Positions 1-10,893 are shown, counted from the stretch's first letter. The stretch is 64,000 bases of DNA from Castor canadensis (GCF_047511655.1 NC_133387.1:140364853-140428852), one strand, 5' to 3'. Notes: generated by a model from the letters alone, not told the origin. Numbers and translations are program-made.

Positions 1-596
1 CGGGAGATGCGGGGTTTGGAGGCCCGGCGCAGCACTCAGCCCCGGGAGCGCGGCCAGGTGTCCCGGGCTCGCGCCGCGCCGCGTCGCCTCCGAGGCCCAG
101 GTCCCAGCCGGCGCTTGGCGCAGGGGATTCCCGCGGCGAGCGATCGCGCCACCCATGCTACCTCCTCCCGCCGCGGTCCCCGAACCCCTGCACGCGGGTC
201 CCGCCTGGACGACCCCGGACACCACGGGCAGTCCGGGGAGGGGGATCCTTCACCCTCGGGCAACGCGACCCACGCCTGCCACAAGGTCCTTCCCTTTCCC
301 GCCCGGGCCTGCGTGGGTCCAGTACCATTCTCCTCACGGGGCAGACTCCGGAAGGGCAGCAACTCCACCTCCTCCTCCTCCGCGGCCTGTAGCCATCTAT
401 CGGGAAGCGTCTCTGGAGGCGGCAGCAGAGGCCGCCGGACAAGGACAGCCCAGGGAAACCTTCTCAGAACTAACTCAGCTCCGGCGCTAGCAGCAGAAGT
501 CGAGTCTTTCATAATTGTGCGACCAACTCCGCCGGGTGACTGGCCACAGGGACGCGCCCGCGCCCGCCTCCGCCGGCGACGGGGCTGAAGACAGAC

Positions 597-602
597 CACG
601 TG
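597..602. promoter_or_regulatory. E-box CACGTG in CpG island
   Basis: A palindromic CACGTG hexamer in the CpG island, a binding sequence for USF, MYC/MAX and TFEB-type bHLH factors. It lies 43 bp from a second copy. Function is inferred from sequence and position only. Confidence 0.4.
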
Positions 603-643
603 AGGGGCGCGTCGTGTGCGTGCGTCTCCTCCCGCGGTCCGGG

Positions 644-651
644 TCACGTGA
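644..651. promoter_or_regulatory. Extended palindromic E-box TCACGTGA
   Basis: The 8-bp palindrome TCACGTGA is a strong USF site and the core of the CLEAR-type motif recognised by TFEB/TFE3. It is the second CACGTG within 50 bp in this CpG island. Confidence 0.45.
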
Positions 652-694
652 AGGGCGCGCGCTCCCTCGCTCCCTCCCTCCTCCCTGCGCGGCG

Positions 695-706
695 CGCGCA
701 CGCGCC
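695..706. promoter_or_regulatory. NRF1-like site
   Basis: CGCGCACGCGCC matches 11 of 12 positions of the NRF1 consensus YGCGCAYGCGCR, with only the last base off. NRF1 sites are common in CpG-island promoters near the transcription start. Confidence 0.45.
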
Positions 707-930
707 GGGCACGAGTACGAGCACGGGCACGCGCTGCGCTGCTCTGCCTGCCCTGGTTTCCCAGAACCGCCCGCCCGCACGCCAGCCCGCCCGCCGGTCT
801 GGGTGTGCTGCCCAGCTCTCAGGTACCTAGCGGGTGCTGCAGGCACTTCTGCCCCCAGCTCTCCGAGTGGAAGTGGCTGAGGTTTAAGGTTCCCGGCCTC
901 CGGCATCCGGCCTGGATTTGCGGCGTGATG

Positions 931-1411
931 TCATTGTCACCTCCCCTACCCGAGCCTGGCCTCTGCCTGCTCGCGGGGGCTAACTAGAGCTTCGGAGAGG
1001 CTAGAGGTTTTAAATCTTACTGTCTCCTCCTCCCAAATGCAAAATGAGCTTCCCTAAGTCATGCTCTTCTATTTTCCAGTGGAAATTCTTTGGGATTTGG
1101 GTGCAGGGCCATCGTGTCCTCCCAGAAATGTCATCCACAGACACGCATACATCATACACCTGCACCAAAGGTGGGATTGTTCCCTGAGCCTAACACATGT
1201 CCGTCTTTTATTTCCTTTGCTATCACCAGTCTGCGTTGGTTATTAGTTTGCTAAATGTTACTCTTCCCTGTCTTCTTAGAAGACCACAATCAGTTTAGTT
1301 TTCTTAAAACGGTTTTCATACATTGCCTTCCTGCTCCCAAGACTTGAGGAGCCCTTCAGTCCGATCCTCTGTGATCTGGTTCTGTCTTATCTCTTTAAAC
1401 AGAGGTATTGA
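931..1411. other. Intergenic, nothing recognised
   Basis: GC content drops sharply after the CpG island. I see no repeat, exon or RNA gene here. It is inferred to be sequence upstream of the leftward promoter. Confidence 0.5.
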
Positions 1412-1510
1412 AGGAGAGCTGTGGAGTGGTTCAAGTGGTAGAGGGCCTGCCTAGCAAGACTAGTAAGGGTGAGGCCCTGAGTTCAAGCCCTAGTACCCCT
1501 GGGGGAAAAA
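1412..1510 (+). repeat. ID-like SINE
   Basis: Contains the tRNA-like unit with box A (GTGGTTCAAGTGGTAGAG) and box B (GAGTTCAAGCC), ending in a short A-rich tail. It carries a small internal duplication around the middle of the unit. Confidence 0.75.
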
Positions 1511-1569
1511 GTATCCTCTGGATGTATTGAAGAATGGTTGGCATGACAACCTGCACATATCTTAGTGTT

Positions 1570-1665
1570 CAGTTTGATAATTTTTGACATATGTATTCAC
1601 TCATATAATCACCATAATCAAGATAACATATTCACACTCCCAAAGTCCCAGGCACCCTTTATAAT
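1570..1665 (-). mobile_element. Old L1 3' UTR fragment
   Basis: Resembles the antisense of an old mammalian L1 3' UTR segment (GACATATGTATTCACTCATATAATCACC and what follows). Short and diverged. Confidence 0.4.
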
Positions 1666-1711
1666 CTCTCCATCCCTTAGCACACACATCCATCACATCC
1701 CTTAGCAACTG

Positions 1712-2033
1712 CACTGTTGTCCCTTGGTATCCATAAGGCATTGGGCCCAGTATTCCCCACACCCTTACCAAAATCAAAGATTTCAAAAAAAAAATGGCAT
1801 AGTATTTGCATATAACATATACGTATTCTCCTGTATGCTTTATCTTTAAATTATGTCTAATACCTAACAGTGCAAATGTTAAGTAAATCATTGTTAAGCT
1901 GTATTTTTAGAGAATAATGATTTTTAAAAAGGTCTGTATGTTCAGTACAGATGCAATTTTATTCCCAGGTCTTTTCTAATTTTGGTTGGTTGAATCCACA
2001 GGTGTGGAACCCATGGCTAGAGAAGGCACTGAA
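1712..2033 (+). mobile_element. Tigger-like (MER2-type) DNA transposon fossil
   Basis: Starts with TGTTGTCCCTTGGTATCC. The middle has ATGGCATAGTATTTGCATAT and GTTCAGTACAGATGCAA, and the end has GGTTGGTTGAATCCACAG followed by GGAACCCATGG. This order matches the non-autonomous TcMar-Tigger elements of mammals as I remember them. It is diverged and has no coding capacity. Confidence 0.6.
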
Positions 2034-2997
2034 CTGCTTTCTGTGACTGTGAATAGTTTGTACATGCTAAAGTTTGTATACTGGAATCATACAATGTGCA
2101 CTTTTTTGTTGTTGTTTTAGTCTGGCTTTTTGCATAATTATAACCTCTCAAACATCATGACCTACAATTCATGGGGGGCAGGAGCTTTTTTCAACCAACC
2201 AACCATGGTTTCCCTAACAAGCTTTGACTGAGCTTGTAAACAATCTTCAGGCAATCTTTCAGGTAGTGTGTATTCCTTCCCCATCCTGCTGGCCCAGCAA
2301 GACCAGGGTTTAAAATGTCTGCTGCTGCCCACGGGCTGTGTTCTTACACTGACTGCTTAGAAAGAGGAGGCAAAGTAAACCTACCCCATATGCACCTCAG
2401 CCAGGCCCTGTGCCTGGTCTGTACTGTGAATGAGAAGACACAGGGGAAAAAAAATCCTTTAATATATGTGTCATATTAGATTGCCTGCCCTGTGGGGCAG
2501 GGATCTTGACTAATGTACATACATATTCAGTAAATGTTTATCTTCTAGATTTCAGTTAGGCCTACACATTTCCCACCTTTAGGGACTTTATAATCTAGAA
2601 GGCAGAGACAAACCAGAAAAGCAAAATACAGTGAGGTGAGTGTTTTGTTTCCCTGGAAATTTGTAACTGGCCTTTAGTACCCAGAACAAATGCTTCCCTC
2701 AGTTCGTGGATGATGTAGAAATGAAACAAGATGAGCACCTTGACTTAATCTCCAGAATTTTTTAGTTTAAAGTTGGAAATGGGGAACAGGATTTATCCTT
2801 AATTGAACTAATCACAGTAAACTCCTTAACTTTCAAATGACCAGACAACCTTTGAAATTTATATATGCTGATCAGCAATCATTTTGAAGAATGAATTTAT
2901 TCAATCAAAAATATGTATTGACTGCCTAAGATTATGTTAGGAACAGTTGTAGTCAGTGTTGTTAGGTGATAAATAAGATTTGTAAATTCAGTGTTTC
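2034..2997. other. Intergenic, nothing recognised
   Basis: AT-rich single-copy-looking DNA. No coding exon, RNA gene or recognisable young repeat. Some diverged ancient repeat may be present that I cannot name. Confidence 0.4.
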
Positions 2998-3270
2998 AGA
3001 AAATGTTTATTTATTTTTGGTCTTACTCGGGTTTGAACTTGGGGCCTTACACTTGCTAGGCAAACATTCTACCACTTCAGCCATGCTTCCAGTCCTTTTT
3101 GCTTTAGTTATTTTTCAGATAGGGTCTCAGAGTTGGAATGGTATTGTTTTTTAGGATTTGTTTTTTGCTTTTGCCCAGGCAGGCCTGTCCTGAGATCCTC
3201 CAACTTATGCCTCCTGTGCAGTTAGAACTACAGGCGTGAACCACTGCACCCTGCCTAGAAAATGTTTATT
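2998..3270 (-). repeat. B1-ID composite SINE with 14-bp TSD
   Basis: The antisense ID half (GGGTTTGAACTTGGGGCC; ACCACTTCAGCC) is followed by an antisense B1 half ending GTGAACCACTGCACCCTGCC. The direct repeat agaaaatgtttatt flanks it at 2998-3011 and 3257-3270, showing a complete retrotransposition event. Confidence 0.88.
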
Positions 3271-3659
3271 AATGATTTTCTATAACACTTCTTTCCCTTA
3301 GGGACTTTATTTCCATGTGGTCAGTACCATGTCTGCTTCTCACTCTCATGAGTTACATGCTCCTTTTCTTTCCTATCCTTCCCCAATTAGTTACAACAAT
3401 TCAGTTCAAGAAACATTTACTACTTTCCTGTTTAAAGCACTAGTGTTTTAGGAATAAAAAGATGAAAAGTCATGGTGTCATACCAACTTCCTTAGAGTTT
3501 TACCTCTCAGCCTAGTGCATACATTCTTGACCTCAAGGGTAGTATCATCCTCAGGTAAGTAAAAATAGTTTCTTGGCAGGGAAGGTGAAAAAACATTACT
3601 CTCTTTACATACAAGCACAGATACATGTAGTACATAAGCAACAGACACCATGCAATGGC
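3271..3659. other. Intergenic, nothing recognised
   Basis: No supported feature. The short open frame crossing 3573-3827 shows no family resemblance. Confidence 0.4.
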
Positions 3660-4165
3660 CTTAAACCCAGGGATCTTTGTGTGGGAACTTGGTCCTCAGT
3701 AAGGCAATATTGGGAGGTAGGACTTCAAGAGAGGGGGCCCAGTGGATGGTCCTTAGGCCACTGGAGGCTCTGCCTTCAGAAGAGAAAACTGGTCCCCTGG
3801 AGTGAGTTCTCAAAAGAGTGGTCATAAAAGCCTGAGCCTGCCCCTGAGTTCCTCTCGCTGGCTTCTTATACTAGAATGTGATCTCTCAGTTCTCCAATGT
3901 ACTTCTTGTCATTGCTGTCTGCCATGATTGATGCAGTTGAAAGGGTCCTCACCAGAGCTGAGTGCCATGCCCTTGGCCCTCCCAAACTGTAAACTAAGGA
4001 GTGGGAGTATAGCTCAGTGGTAGAGGGTATACTTAGCATGCACAAAATCCTGGGTTCAATCCTCAAATAAAACAAAAGACTGTGAGCTCAATAAACCTTT
4101 TTCTCTTCATAAGTAGGCTGTCTTACGTATTTCACTATAGCAGTGATCAACTGGTTAATACGCAG
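3660..4165 (+). mobile_element. Possible LTR-like repeat, interrupted by an ID SINE
   Basis: The right part reads like an LTR 3' end, with a GAGCTCAATAAACC polyadenylation-type signal and a final CAGTGATCAACTGGTTAATAC. An ID SINE splits the unit at 3998-4077. The family is uncertain. Confidence 0.35.
3998..4077 (+). repeat. ID SINE
   Basis: Box A region GTATAGCTCAGTGGTAGAG and box B region GGGTTCAATCC with an A-rich end, in the usual ID spacing. Confidence 0.8.
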
Positions 4166-4299
4166 TGTATCTATGATATTAAAATTTCATGAGAGTCTGC
4201 AATTAGGAAAAACATGTCCAAAACGACATGTAGTGAGAAACACTGGTCTAGTGCAATAGAAACAGATTCGAGGTTAACTCACAATGAAGATAAATGTTA

Positions 4300-4775
4300 C
4301 AGTAGTGTGTTAACCAGCCTCCATAGGCCCTAAATGTTTCTCATCTCTTGTTATTCATACCCTTGTGTAGATCCCCTCATGTTATAGTTGAATAGGACTG
4401 ACCTGTGGGATACTGTAGAAATGACAATGTATGACTTCTGAGGCTTGAAAACAAAAGACATAATCGCTTCACCTTGCTCTTTTAAAAAGCCAGCTGCCCA
4501 GCAGGTCTTCAAAGAATAAGGGAACAGGGCAAGGAACTGAGACCTCCTAATAACTTACCAACCATGAGGATAAGCTATCATGAAAGTCTTTAGCCCCATG
4601 GTAACTGGAACCCCAGCTGACATCTCCCAACCTCCAAAAATCTCTGAAATAGAATCTCCGAGCTAATTCACTCCCAATACCCTAGCCCATGGAAACTGTG
4701 AAAAATATGCTTTCTGTTATTTTAAGCCAGTAGGTTTCTGGATATATTGCTTTGTAGCAATGTATAGCTGATAAA
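4300..4775 (+). mobile_element. MLT1-like LTR (ERVL-MaLR)
   Basis: Contains AACTGGAACCCCAGCTGACA and ends with a TTTTAAGCCAGTAGGTTTCTGG block followed by TGTAGCAATGTATAGCTGATAA, the order seen at the 3' end of old mammalian MLT1 LTRs. It has no coding content. Confidence 0.5.
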
Positions 4776-5226
4776 GTTGTGGTATAAATCTTTATGCAGG
4801 GGTACAAGCTGATCATAATCAGGGATATTTGGAAAGTTTTACAGGAATGGAATTTGAACTGTGTCAGGTGGTAAGAGTGGAAGGGTATACATAGAAGGAG
4901 TGCATTCCAAGAAGAGGGAATACTTTTAAAAAACAGAAAGGCATATACAAGGCATTTTAATCCTTCTACATGATAAGAGGCCTGGAAATACAAAAATTTA
5001 ACTAGAAATAATTTAGTAAAAGTAAACCTTAAGTCACTTCTGTACTTAAAACTCTTCACTGGTTCTCATTGTTCTTATAAGCAAGTCCTTAGAACCTGAC
5101 CCCAACTTATCTTTTCAGACTTCTCTCTAGTCACGTCTCCAGCCCTCTTTTCTATCCCTTTCAAGTGTCCATTATCAGGACTCAACTTATTCATCCCTTT
5201 TTTCAAGAATTGTTTTAGACCCTCCC

Positions 5227-5266
<40 letters not shown>

Positions 5267-5904
5267 TTGGGTTAGGAGCTTCTTCTGTATGTTCCAGTTC
5301 TGCTCTGTATATGGTACATTATACCACCCACCTTATTGTAATCTACCAATTTACGTGCCAGTCCTTCACTAAACATTCAACTGCTTGATAGTCAGCTAGC
5401 CCTACCTTTTCACTTTGCATATCTGTTGAACATCTACACAGCCCACACATGCTGCTCTAGGATCCTCCATTTCATGGCTTAGGCCTGGTGCTATTGTTTG
5501 GGTCTTTTTCCTGAACCTGGCTGGGCAGATCAGCCTTGATTTGTAAGTGTGCAATCCCTACTGCTCTTGGTATTATAGAGACAACTGTGAGATGTTCCCA
5601 AAGAAAGTAGAAGTTAGAAAAATAGGAAATTAACTTTTCCTTATGAAATCAATTCCCTAAATATCAGTTTCCTTAATGATACCCATATCCCTTGGAAAAT
5701 CTTTGTATGTCACCATGGCATACATCCCCCAGTCTGAGGATCACTGCCTTAGAACACATACTGTGCCACACTCCTTCCATCATAATGTCTCAATCTACTA
5801 GCATATGCAGAATTTTGTTATAGAGAAGAATTATGTGGTCAATACATTATTTTCAAGGGGATACTTTTTATCTGGATAAAAATCATAGGAGGAAATAATT
5901 GAAA
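4776..5904. other. Intergenic, possible L2-like fragment
   Basis: Around 5035-5215 the sequence resembles an ancient L2 3' fragment, but it is weak. A CA microsatellite lies inside at 5231-5262. No gene was recognised. Confidence 0.3.
5231..5262. repeat. (CA)n microsatellite
   Basis: About 16 uninterrupted CA units. Confidence 0.95.
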
Positions 5905-7006
5905 ACTTTAATTAAAACAATAATATTTATGTTGGCATCAAAATTAAAACCTTAGATGTAAATTTGACAAAATAAGTACAAAATTTAGAAGAAGACTATA
6001 AAACTCTGATAAAAATAAATGAAAGAAGCTCTAAAAGGAGAAATATTCTTTCCTACATGGATAAGAAGACTCAATATTGTTAAGATTACCAGTTCTTCTC
6101 AACTTGAACTATAGATTCAATGCAATCTCAACCAAAATCCTGGCAGATTACCTTGTGGATATTGGCAAACTGATTCTAAAGCTTATGTGTGGACAAAAGC
6201 CACAGAACAGCTAACACAATATCCAAGAAGAATAAAGTCAAGAACTGACATTACACTATTAGACATGAAGACTTGCTTCAGAGCTATGGTAATAAAGACA
6301 GTGTGTATTGGCAAAAGAATAGACAAAATAGATCAATGGAACAAAGTAGAGGGCTCAGAAGTATGTCACACACAAATATAGCCCACCAGTATTTGACAAA
6401 AGAGCAAGGGATAGAGAATGGATACTCTTCAGCAAATGGTGCTCAAACAATTGAACATCCACATTGATTTGGAAACAAAATGAACCTATGTACCCAACTT
6501 ATACCCTTTACAAAATTAATCCAAAAATCTGAAAAGAAGGCAAAGCTCTGAGCAAATGCTTGACCAGCGTATACAAATGGCAAATGACCATATGAATAGA
6601 TATGCAACATCTTATGCCAACAAGGAATTGCAAATGAACACAGGAGATACAACTACACGCTAGTTAGAAAGGCCAAATGCAAAACACAATACCAAATACT
6701 GAGATATGGAGCCACAGAAACTGTCATTTGTTGCTAGTGACCCTGTGGAAGATATGTATGACGGTTTCTTACAAAACTAATCATGCTCTTATGATACAAT
6801 ACAGAAATTGTGTTTTTGGAATTTACCCAAATGGGTTGAAATTTTATATAACACAAACCCTGCATACTTAAGTTATTAATAATTATGGAAAGTTGGAATC
6901 AACCAAGCTATCCTTCAGCAGGCAAATGCATAAACAAACTGTGGTAATCCACCCAATGGAGTATTATTAATTAGTATAAAGAAATGAGCTACCAAGCCAT
7001 CAAAAG

Positions 7007-7227
7007 ACATGGACAAGCCAGGCACTAGTGGCTCATGCCTGTAATCCTAGCTACTCAGGAGGCAGAGATCAGGAGGATTAAGGTTTGAAGCCAGCCAGGG
7101 CAAATAGTTTTCAAGACCGTATCTCAAAAAAACCTATCCCCTCCAAAAAAGGGCTGGTGGAGTGGCTCAATATGAAGGCCCCGAGTCAAACCCCAATACT
7201 GAAAGAAAAAACAAAATACATGGGCAA
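7007..7227 (+). repeat. B1-ID composite SINE nested in L1
   Basis: B1 half (GTGGCTCATGCCTGTAATCC) joined to an ID-like half with a shortened box region. It is flanked by acatggacaa at 7007-7016 and acatgggcaa at 7218-7227, a 10-bp target-site duplication with one mismatch. Confidence 0.85.
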
Positions 7228-7419
7228 ACGTTAAATGCATGTTGTTAAGTGAAAGAAGCCAATCTGAGAGTCATGATTCCAACTATATGTCATTCTGGAC
7301 AAGGCAAAACTATGGAGACAAGATGAGTGGTTTCTGGGATTAGAAGGAGGGAGGAAAAGAGAAATGGGTGGCATATGGAGTGTATTTAAGGCTGTAAAAC
7401 TATTAAGTGAAGACTTCAG

Positions 7420-7795
7420 GATCTGCCACCCTTGCTATGCCACTTTGGTATATTGATTAGTTTGAGCCAAAGGCTCTTGGAAATCCTTAGTGCAAGAAGG
7501 ACATTCTGAATTTTTTTTCCTTTCTGAAGGAAGGAAGAAAATGAAACTCCCACGTGAAAGAGCCCTCCTGTACCAGGAGGAAAGAAATATTCTAATCAGG
7601 AGAGACAGGAAGTTGTGGCTGAAAGAAATCAGTACTAACAAGACTTGTTAAACTAATGACCCTTATCTTTCCACTACTTCCCCACAACCCAGTAGATAAG
7701 CACTTAGCCTTTGTGTCTCCATTTTTCTTGTGAGGGCTTTTATTTATAGGTGAATAAAATTGATATGCTTTTCTCTGGTTAATCTGGAAGCCCTA
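7420..7795 (+). mobile_element. Possible solo LTR nested in L1
   Basis: This block interrupts the L1 3' UTR. It ends with AATAAAATTGATATGC and TTCTCTGGTTAATCTGG, a typical LTR-like polyadenylation and terminal region. Its family and exact borders could not be fixed. Confidence 0.35.
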
Positions 7796-8098
7796 GAAGG
7801 GTGGAGGAAAATTTTACCTTCCTATATGATACTGCAATGTTAGGTACATGTCATTGTACATTTTTCAAAACCCACAGAACATACACCTGAAAAGCAAACC
7901 CAAATGTAAATTCTGGACTTTAGTTATCATATCAATATTGGCTTATCAGTTAAAACAAACTCTTAGTACAACACACTAAGGGAAGATGTTAATAAAAGGG
8001 GAAAGTGTGTGTAAGAGAGCAAGAATGTAGGGAAAAAGTTAATGGAAACTTTTCTGCTCCATTTTTGGTAAATGTTAAATAAATCTAAAAATAAAGGC

Positions 8099-8325
8099 TT
8101 GCTAGGCACTGGTGGCTCACGCCTGTAACCCTAGCTGCTTGGGAGGCTGAGATCAGAAGGATTACAGTTCAAAGCTAGCCTGGGCAAATAGTTCTTGAGA
8201 CCTCCATCTCCAAAATAACCAGAGTGAAATGGACTCTGGTCCATTTCAAGTGGTAGAGCACCTGCTTTGCAAATGTGAAGCCCTGAATTCAAACCCGAGT
8301 CTGACCAAATAAATAAAAAGCTTAA
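8099..8325 (+). repeat. B1-ID composite SINE
   Basis: B1 half with GGTGGCTCACGCCTGTAACCC and a CCATCTCCAAAATAACC linker, followed by an ID-like half (TTTCAAGTGGTAGAGCACC, box B-like GAATTCAAACCC) and an A-rich tail. Confidence 0.85.
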
Positions 8326-8404
8326 TTAAAAAATAAAAAGTCATATTGGAAAAGTAGAATAGAAAGACAAGTTAAAGACAAAGAAAATGACACCAAGTTT
8401 CCTA

Positions 8405-8620
8405 ATTTTTTTCTTTTTCCTTTTGTTTTCTTTGGGTAATAGTGGGGCTTGAACTCAGGGTCATTGCACTTGCTAAGCAGGTGCTCTTACCACTTGAGCC
8501 ACTTCACCAGCCCTTTTTGTGATGGGTTTTGGAACTGGGCTGTATTTGAACCATGTTCCTCCTGATCTCTGCCTCCTGAGTAGCTAGGATTGCAGGTGTG
8601 AGCCTCCAGTGCTAAGTTTC
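8405..8620 (-). repeat. B1-ID composite SINE
   Basis: Antisense ID half (GGGGCTTGAACTCAGGG; CCACTTGAGCCACTTCACC) followed by an antisense B1 half (CCTCCTGATCTCTGCCTCC; TAGCTAGGATTGCAGGTGTG). An approximate aagtttc repeat flanks it. Confidence 0.85.
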
Positions 8621-8696
8621 TTATGAATGATGGTGAGTATTGAATCATTATGGTTTTAGACTCTAAGTAATAAAAGTTTTAAAATTTATAAATTTG

Positions 8697-8765
8697 TGGG
8701 CTGGAAATGTAATTAAATGCTAGAACATATGCAGAAGGTCCTGGGTTCAATCCCTGAAAATTGGA
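8697..8765 (+). repeat. ID SINE, degenerate
   Basis: GGGCTGGAAATGTAATTAAATG and GGTCCTGGGTTCAATCCC show a diverged ID unit with a decayed box A. Confidence 0.65.
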
Positions 8766-8784
8766 AAGCAATCATTTTATTTAC

Positions 8785-8876
8785 TTGCTTATTTATTTTT
8801 GTGGTGCTGGTATCAAACCAAGGGCCTCAGGCACACTAGACAAGCTCTCTCCACTAGATCATTCTCCCAGCCCTAA
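8785..8876 (-). repeat. ID SINE
   Basis: Antisense ID: TTTTTGTGGTGCTGGTATC, AAGGGCCTCAGGCA and TTCTCCCAGCCC in the expected order. Confidence 0.75.
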
Positions 8877-8965
8877 AAATATCACTTTACACGTTAGAAA
8901 TTTTACTGAGATTTTAAGGTATTAAATAATAAGGAGACTTGATGCTTACAAAATATATTCTTATT

Positions 8966-9073
8966 TTTCTTTTCTTTTTTTTTTTTTTTTTTTTGGTGCT
9001 AGGGATTGAACCCAGGACCTTATTTTTGCATACTAAGTACATATTACACCACTAAGCTAATCCCCCTGCCCAT
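8966..9073 (-). repeat. ID SINE with long A-tail (T-run on + strand)
   Basis: A run of about 22 T followed by GGTGCTAGGGATTGAACCC and a decayed antisense box A. Orientation is set by the tail. Confidence 0.8.
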
Positions 9074-10270
9074 AAAAAAATATATTTTTTTCTTTCCCCA
9101 CCCCCACAAAATATATTTTTTGAAAGCAATGAGGTTAAGTTATATCTGAAATGACTAAAATGGAGTCAAATTTGTGAGTGATCATTATTTCTTACACTAG
9201 CCAGATTTTATAAACTCCCACAATTATTCGAAACTTGTTTCACAAGCCTTGACAATGGAGAGTTGACACTCAGTTAAGTGAAAGCAGGATTCACAGAAAA
9301 ATGATCGGAAAGCAGAAGAACCCTCTGTGTACATGGCATAGCTGGCATTTGTTGTGAGGATTCTACTTGCAAGGTGCTATTCGACTCACTTATGTATTAA
9401 CTCTTTCTGACCTCTCAATTCCATGAGCCAGATACTATGATCACTCCCATTGTCCAGAGGAGGAACTGTACAGAGGACAGAGCCAGGTTTTCACTCAGTA
9501 GAGTCTAATTCCAGAGTTTGTGTCCTTTAAGTCTTGTGTTACATTACCGCTTATGACAGAAAGACACAACTAAGAAATGTCCCTAATAAGAGAAAATAGA
9601 TTACACATGATTCAGTCTTTCATAAAGTCTTTTCCATAACCCATTTAATCAGCTAATCAAAGATCTAGGGCCACACTGTTGGCTCGTGTAATTGTTTCCA
9701 CATTAATCATGCCTCAGACTTCTCTCTGAATGATTTGCCACCAGTGAGAGTCTGTGGGTAACTGTGAGGGCGCCACTGTACATGAAGACTGAAAAGGAAC
9801 ATGCTGGCAACATTAAAACAATTCAAATTGATTAGAGCATTAAAAGAAAAAGAGAGCCAATATATGAAATGTCCGTTTTATGTAACAATCTCTATCACTT
9901 AAAATTCAATACGCATGAATGTTTGGCAAATCATTACAGAATCCTTTGTTTATATAAACAGAGGGCGATTAAATGAGTTCCAACAAATTTTGCTGTACTT
10001 TGGATAGAGGATTAATGGATTTTTTTCTTAGACATTCTCTCAAAAGGATTAACCTCAGTCACAAGTGGAAAGCTTATAAAATGCCAACTAAAAATATTTG
10101 AAATGTTTTAATTCAATCCTTAATGCCAGTACCTTCATACACCATGTGGCATATCATAGGTATTCTTGACTAGCTATGGTAAATATATAAATATTTCTTG
10201 AATAATCAAGAAGATAAAAATCTTCAACTGTTTTATATGTGAATATACTAATTACTGATTCAATGTGCAA
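9074..10270. other. Intergenic single-copy DNA, possible conserved noncoding element
   Basis: About 1.2 kb without any recognisable rodent repeat, the longest such stretch in the intergenic part. Bases 9640-10130 have a balanced, low-complexity-free composition with homeodomain-like ATTAATCATG and GATTAAATGAG words. Conservation cannot be judged from one sequence, so an enhancer role is only a suggestion. Confidence 0.3.
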
Positions 10271-10569
10271 CTAGAAGACTTTTTTTGGCTCTGGTTTTTT
10301 TTTAAATTTTTTCTTTTATTCATATGTGCATACAATGTTTGGGTCATTTCTCCCCCTTTCCCCCACCTCCTCCCTTATCTCCCCACCCCCTCCCTCTCCC
10401 CACTAACCCATCGCTACCAGGCAGAAGTTATTTTGCCCTTATCTCTAATTTTGTTGAAGAGAGAGTGTAAGCAATAATAGGAAGTTGAGATAAGGATAGC
10501 TATACAGGGAGTTGACTCGCATTGCTTTCCTGTACATGTGTGTTACCTTCTAAATTAATTCTAGAAGAC
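10271..10569 (-). mobile_element. Short 5'-truncated L1 tail with TSD
   Basis: T-rich start near 10295, then ATTCATATGTGCATACAATG and the C-rich complement of the L1 G-rich 3' UTR tract, ending near 10560. The direct repeat ctagaagac flanks it at 10271-10279 and 10561-10569. The left copy is followed by a short TTTTTTTGGCTCTGG stretch before the main T-run. Confidence 0.8.
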
Positions 10570-10780
10570 ATTTTTTTATGTATGTGCTACTGGGGGCTTG
10601 AACTCAGGGCCTTCACCTTGAGCCATTCCAATAGCCCTTTTTGTGATGGGTATTTTCAAGATAGGATCCCATGAACTATTTGCCTGGGCTGACTTCGAAC
10701 CATGATCCTCCTGAGCTCTGCCTCCTGAGTAGCTAGGATTAAAGGCATGAGACACTGGCACCTGGCAAGAAGACATTTTT
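10563..10780 (-). repeat. B1-ID composite SINE inserted in the L1's TSD
   Basis: Antisense ID half (GGGGGCTTGAACTCAGGGCC) followed by an antisense B1 half ending GAGACACTGGCACCTGGC. Direct repeats agaagacattttt lie at 10563-10575 and 10768-10780. The left copy overlaps the right TSD of the L1, so this SINE landed there later. Confidence 0.88.
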
Positions 10781-10802
10781 ATATCCTTTTCCTTATTACT
10801 AG

Positions 10803-10893
10803 ATTTTTTGTTTTTGCAGTGCTGGTTACCGAACCCAGCACTTCACAAATACTAGGCAAGTACTCTACCAATGAGCCATACCCCCAGTCTCTT
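10803..10893 (-). repeat. ID SINE
   Basis: Antisense ID: GCAGTGCTGGTTACCGAACCC, then CTAGGCAAGTACTCTACC and GAGCCATACCCCCAG. Confidence 0.82.

Larger units (their letters stand above)
1..930. promoter_or_regulatory. CpG island, probable TRPM7 promoter region
   Basis: Very GC-rich and dense in CpG, in sharp contrast to the AT-rich DNA that follows. It carries E-boxes, an NRF1-like site and GC boxes and no recognisable TATA box, which is typical of a broad housekeeping promoter. In human and mouse TRPM7 lies just downstream of SPPL2A in the same orientation, and the spacing from the SPPL2A 3' end here (about 21 kb) fits. I therefore infer that this is the TRPM7 5' end, transcribed leftward out of the window. 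I could not find TRPM7 coding sequence or a convincing splice donor, so the gene identity rests on gene order only. The long open frames in this island are a by-product of GC content. Confidence 0.6.
5905..8098 (+). mobile_element. Old L1, ORF2 3' end plus 3' UTR, interrupted
   Basis: The reading order follows the distal part of L1 ORF2 (ACTATAAAACTCTGATAAAA, then a TGGACAAAAGCCACAGAACAGC region, then ACAGTGTGTATTGGCAAAAG) into the L1 3' UTR (TACATGTCATTGTACATTTT near 7845). It is frame-broken and inactive. A B1-ID SINE and an LTR-like segment interrupt it, so the L1 is older than both. Confidence 0.75.

Noticed and set aside
36-701. 221-codon open frame on the minus strand, and a 193-codon frame on + at 7-588
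   Set aside because: Both lie in the CpG island, where stop codons are rare. The translations are Arg/Pro/Gly-rich, overlap each other in opposite strands, and resemble no known protein including TRPM7.
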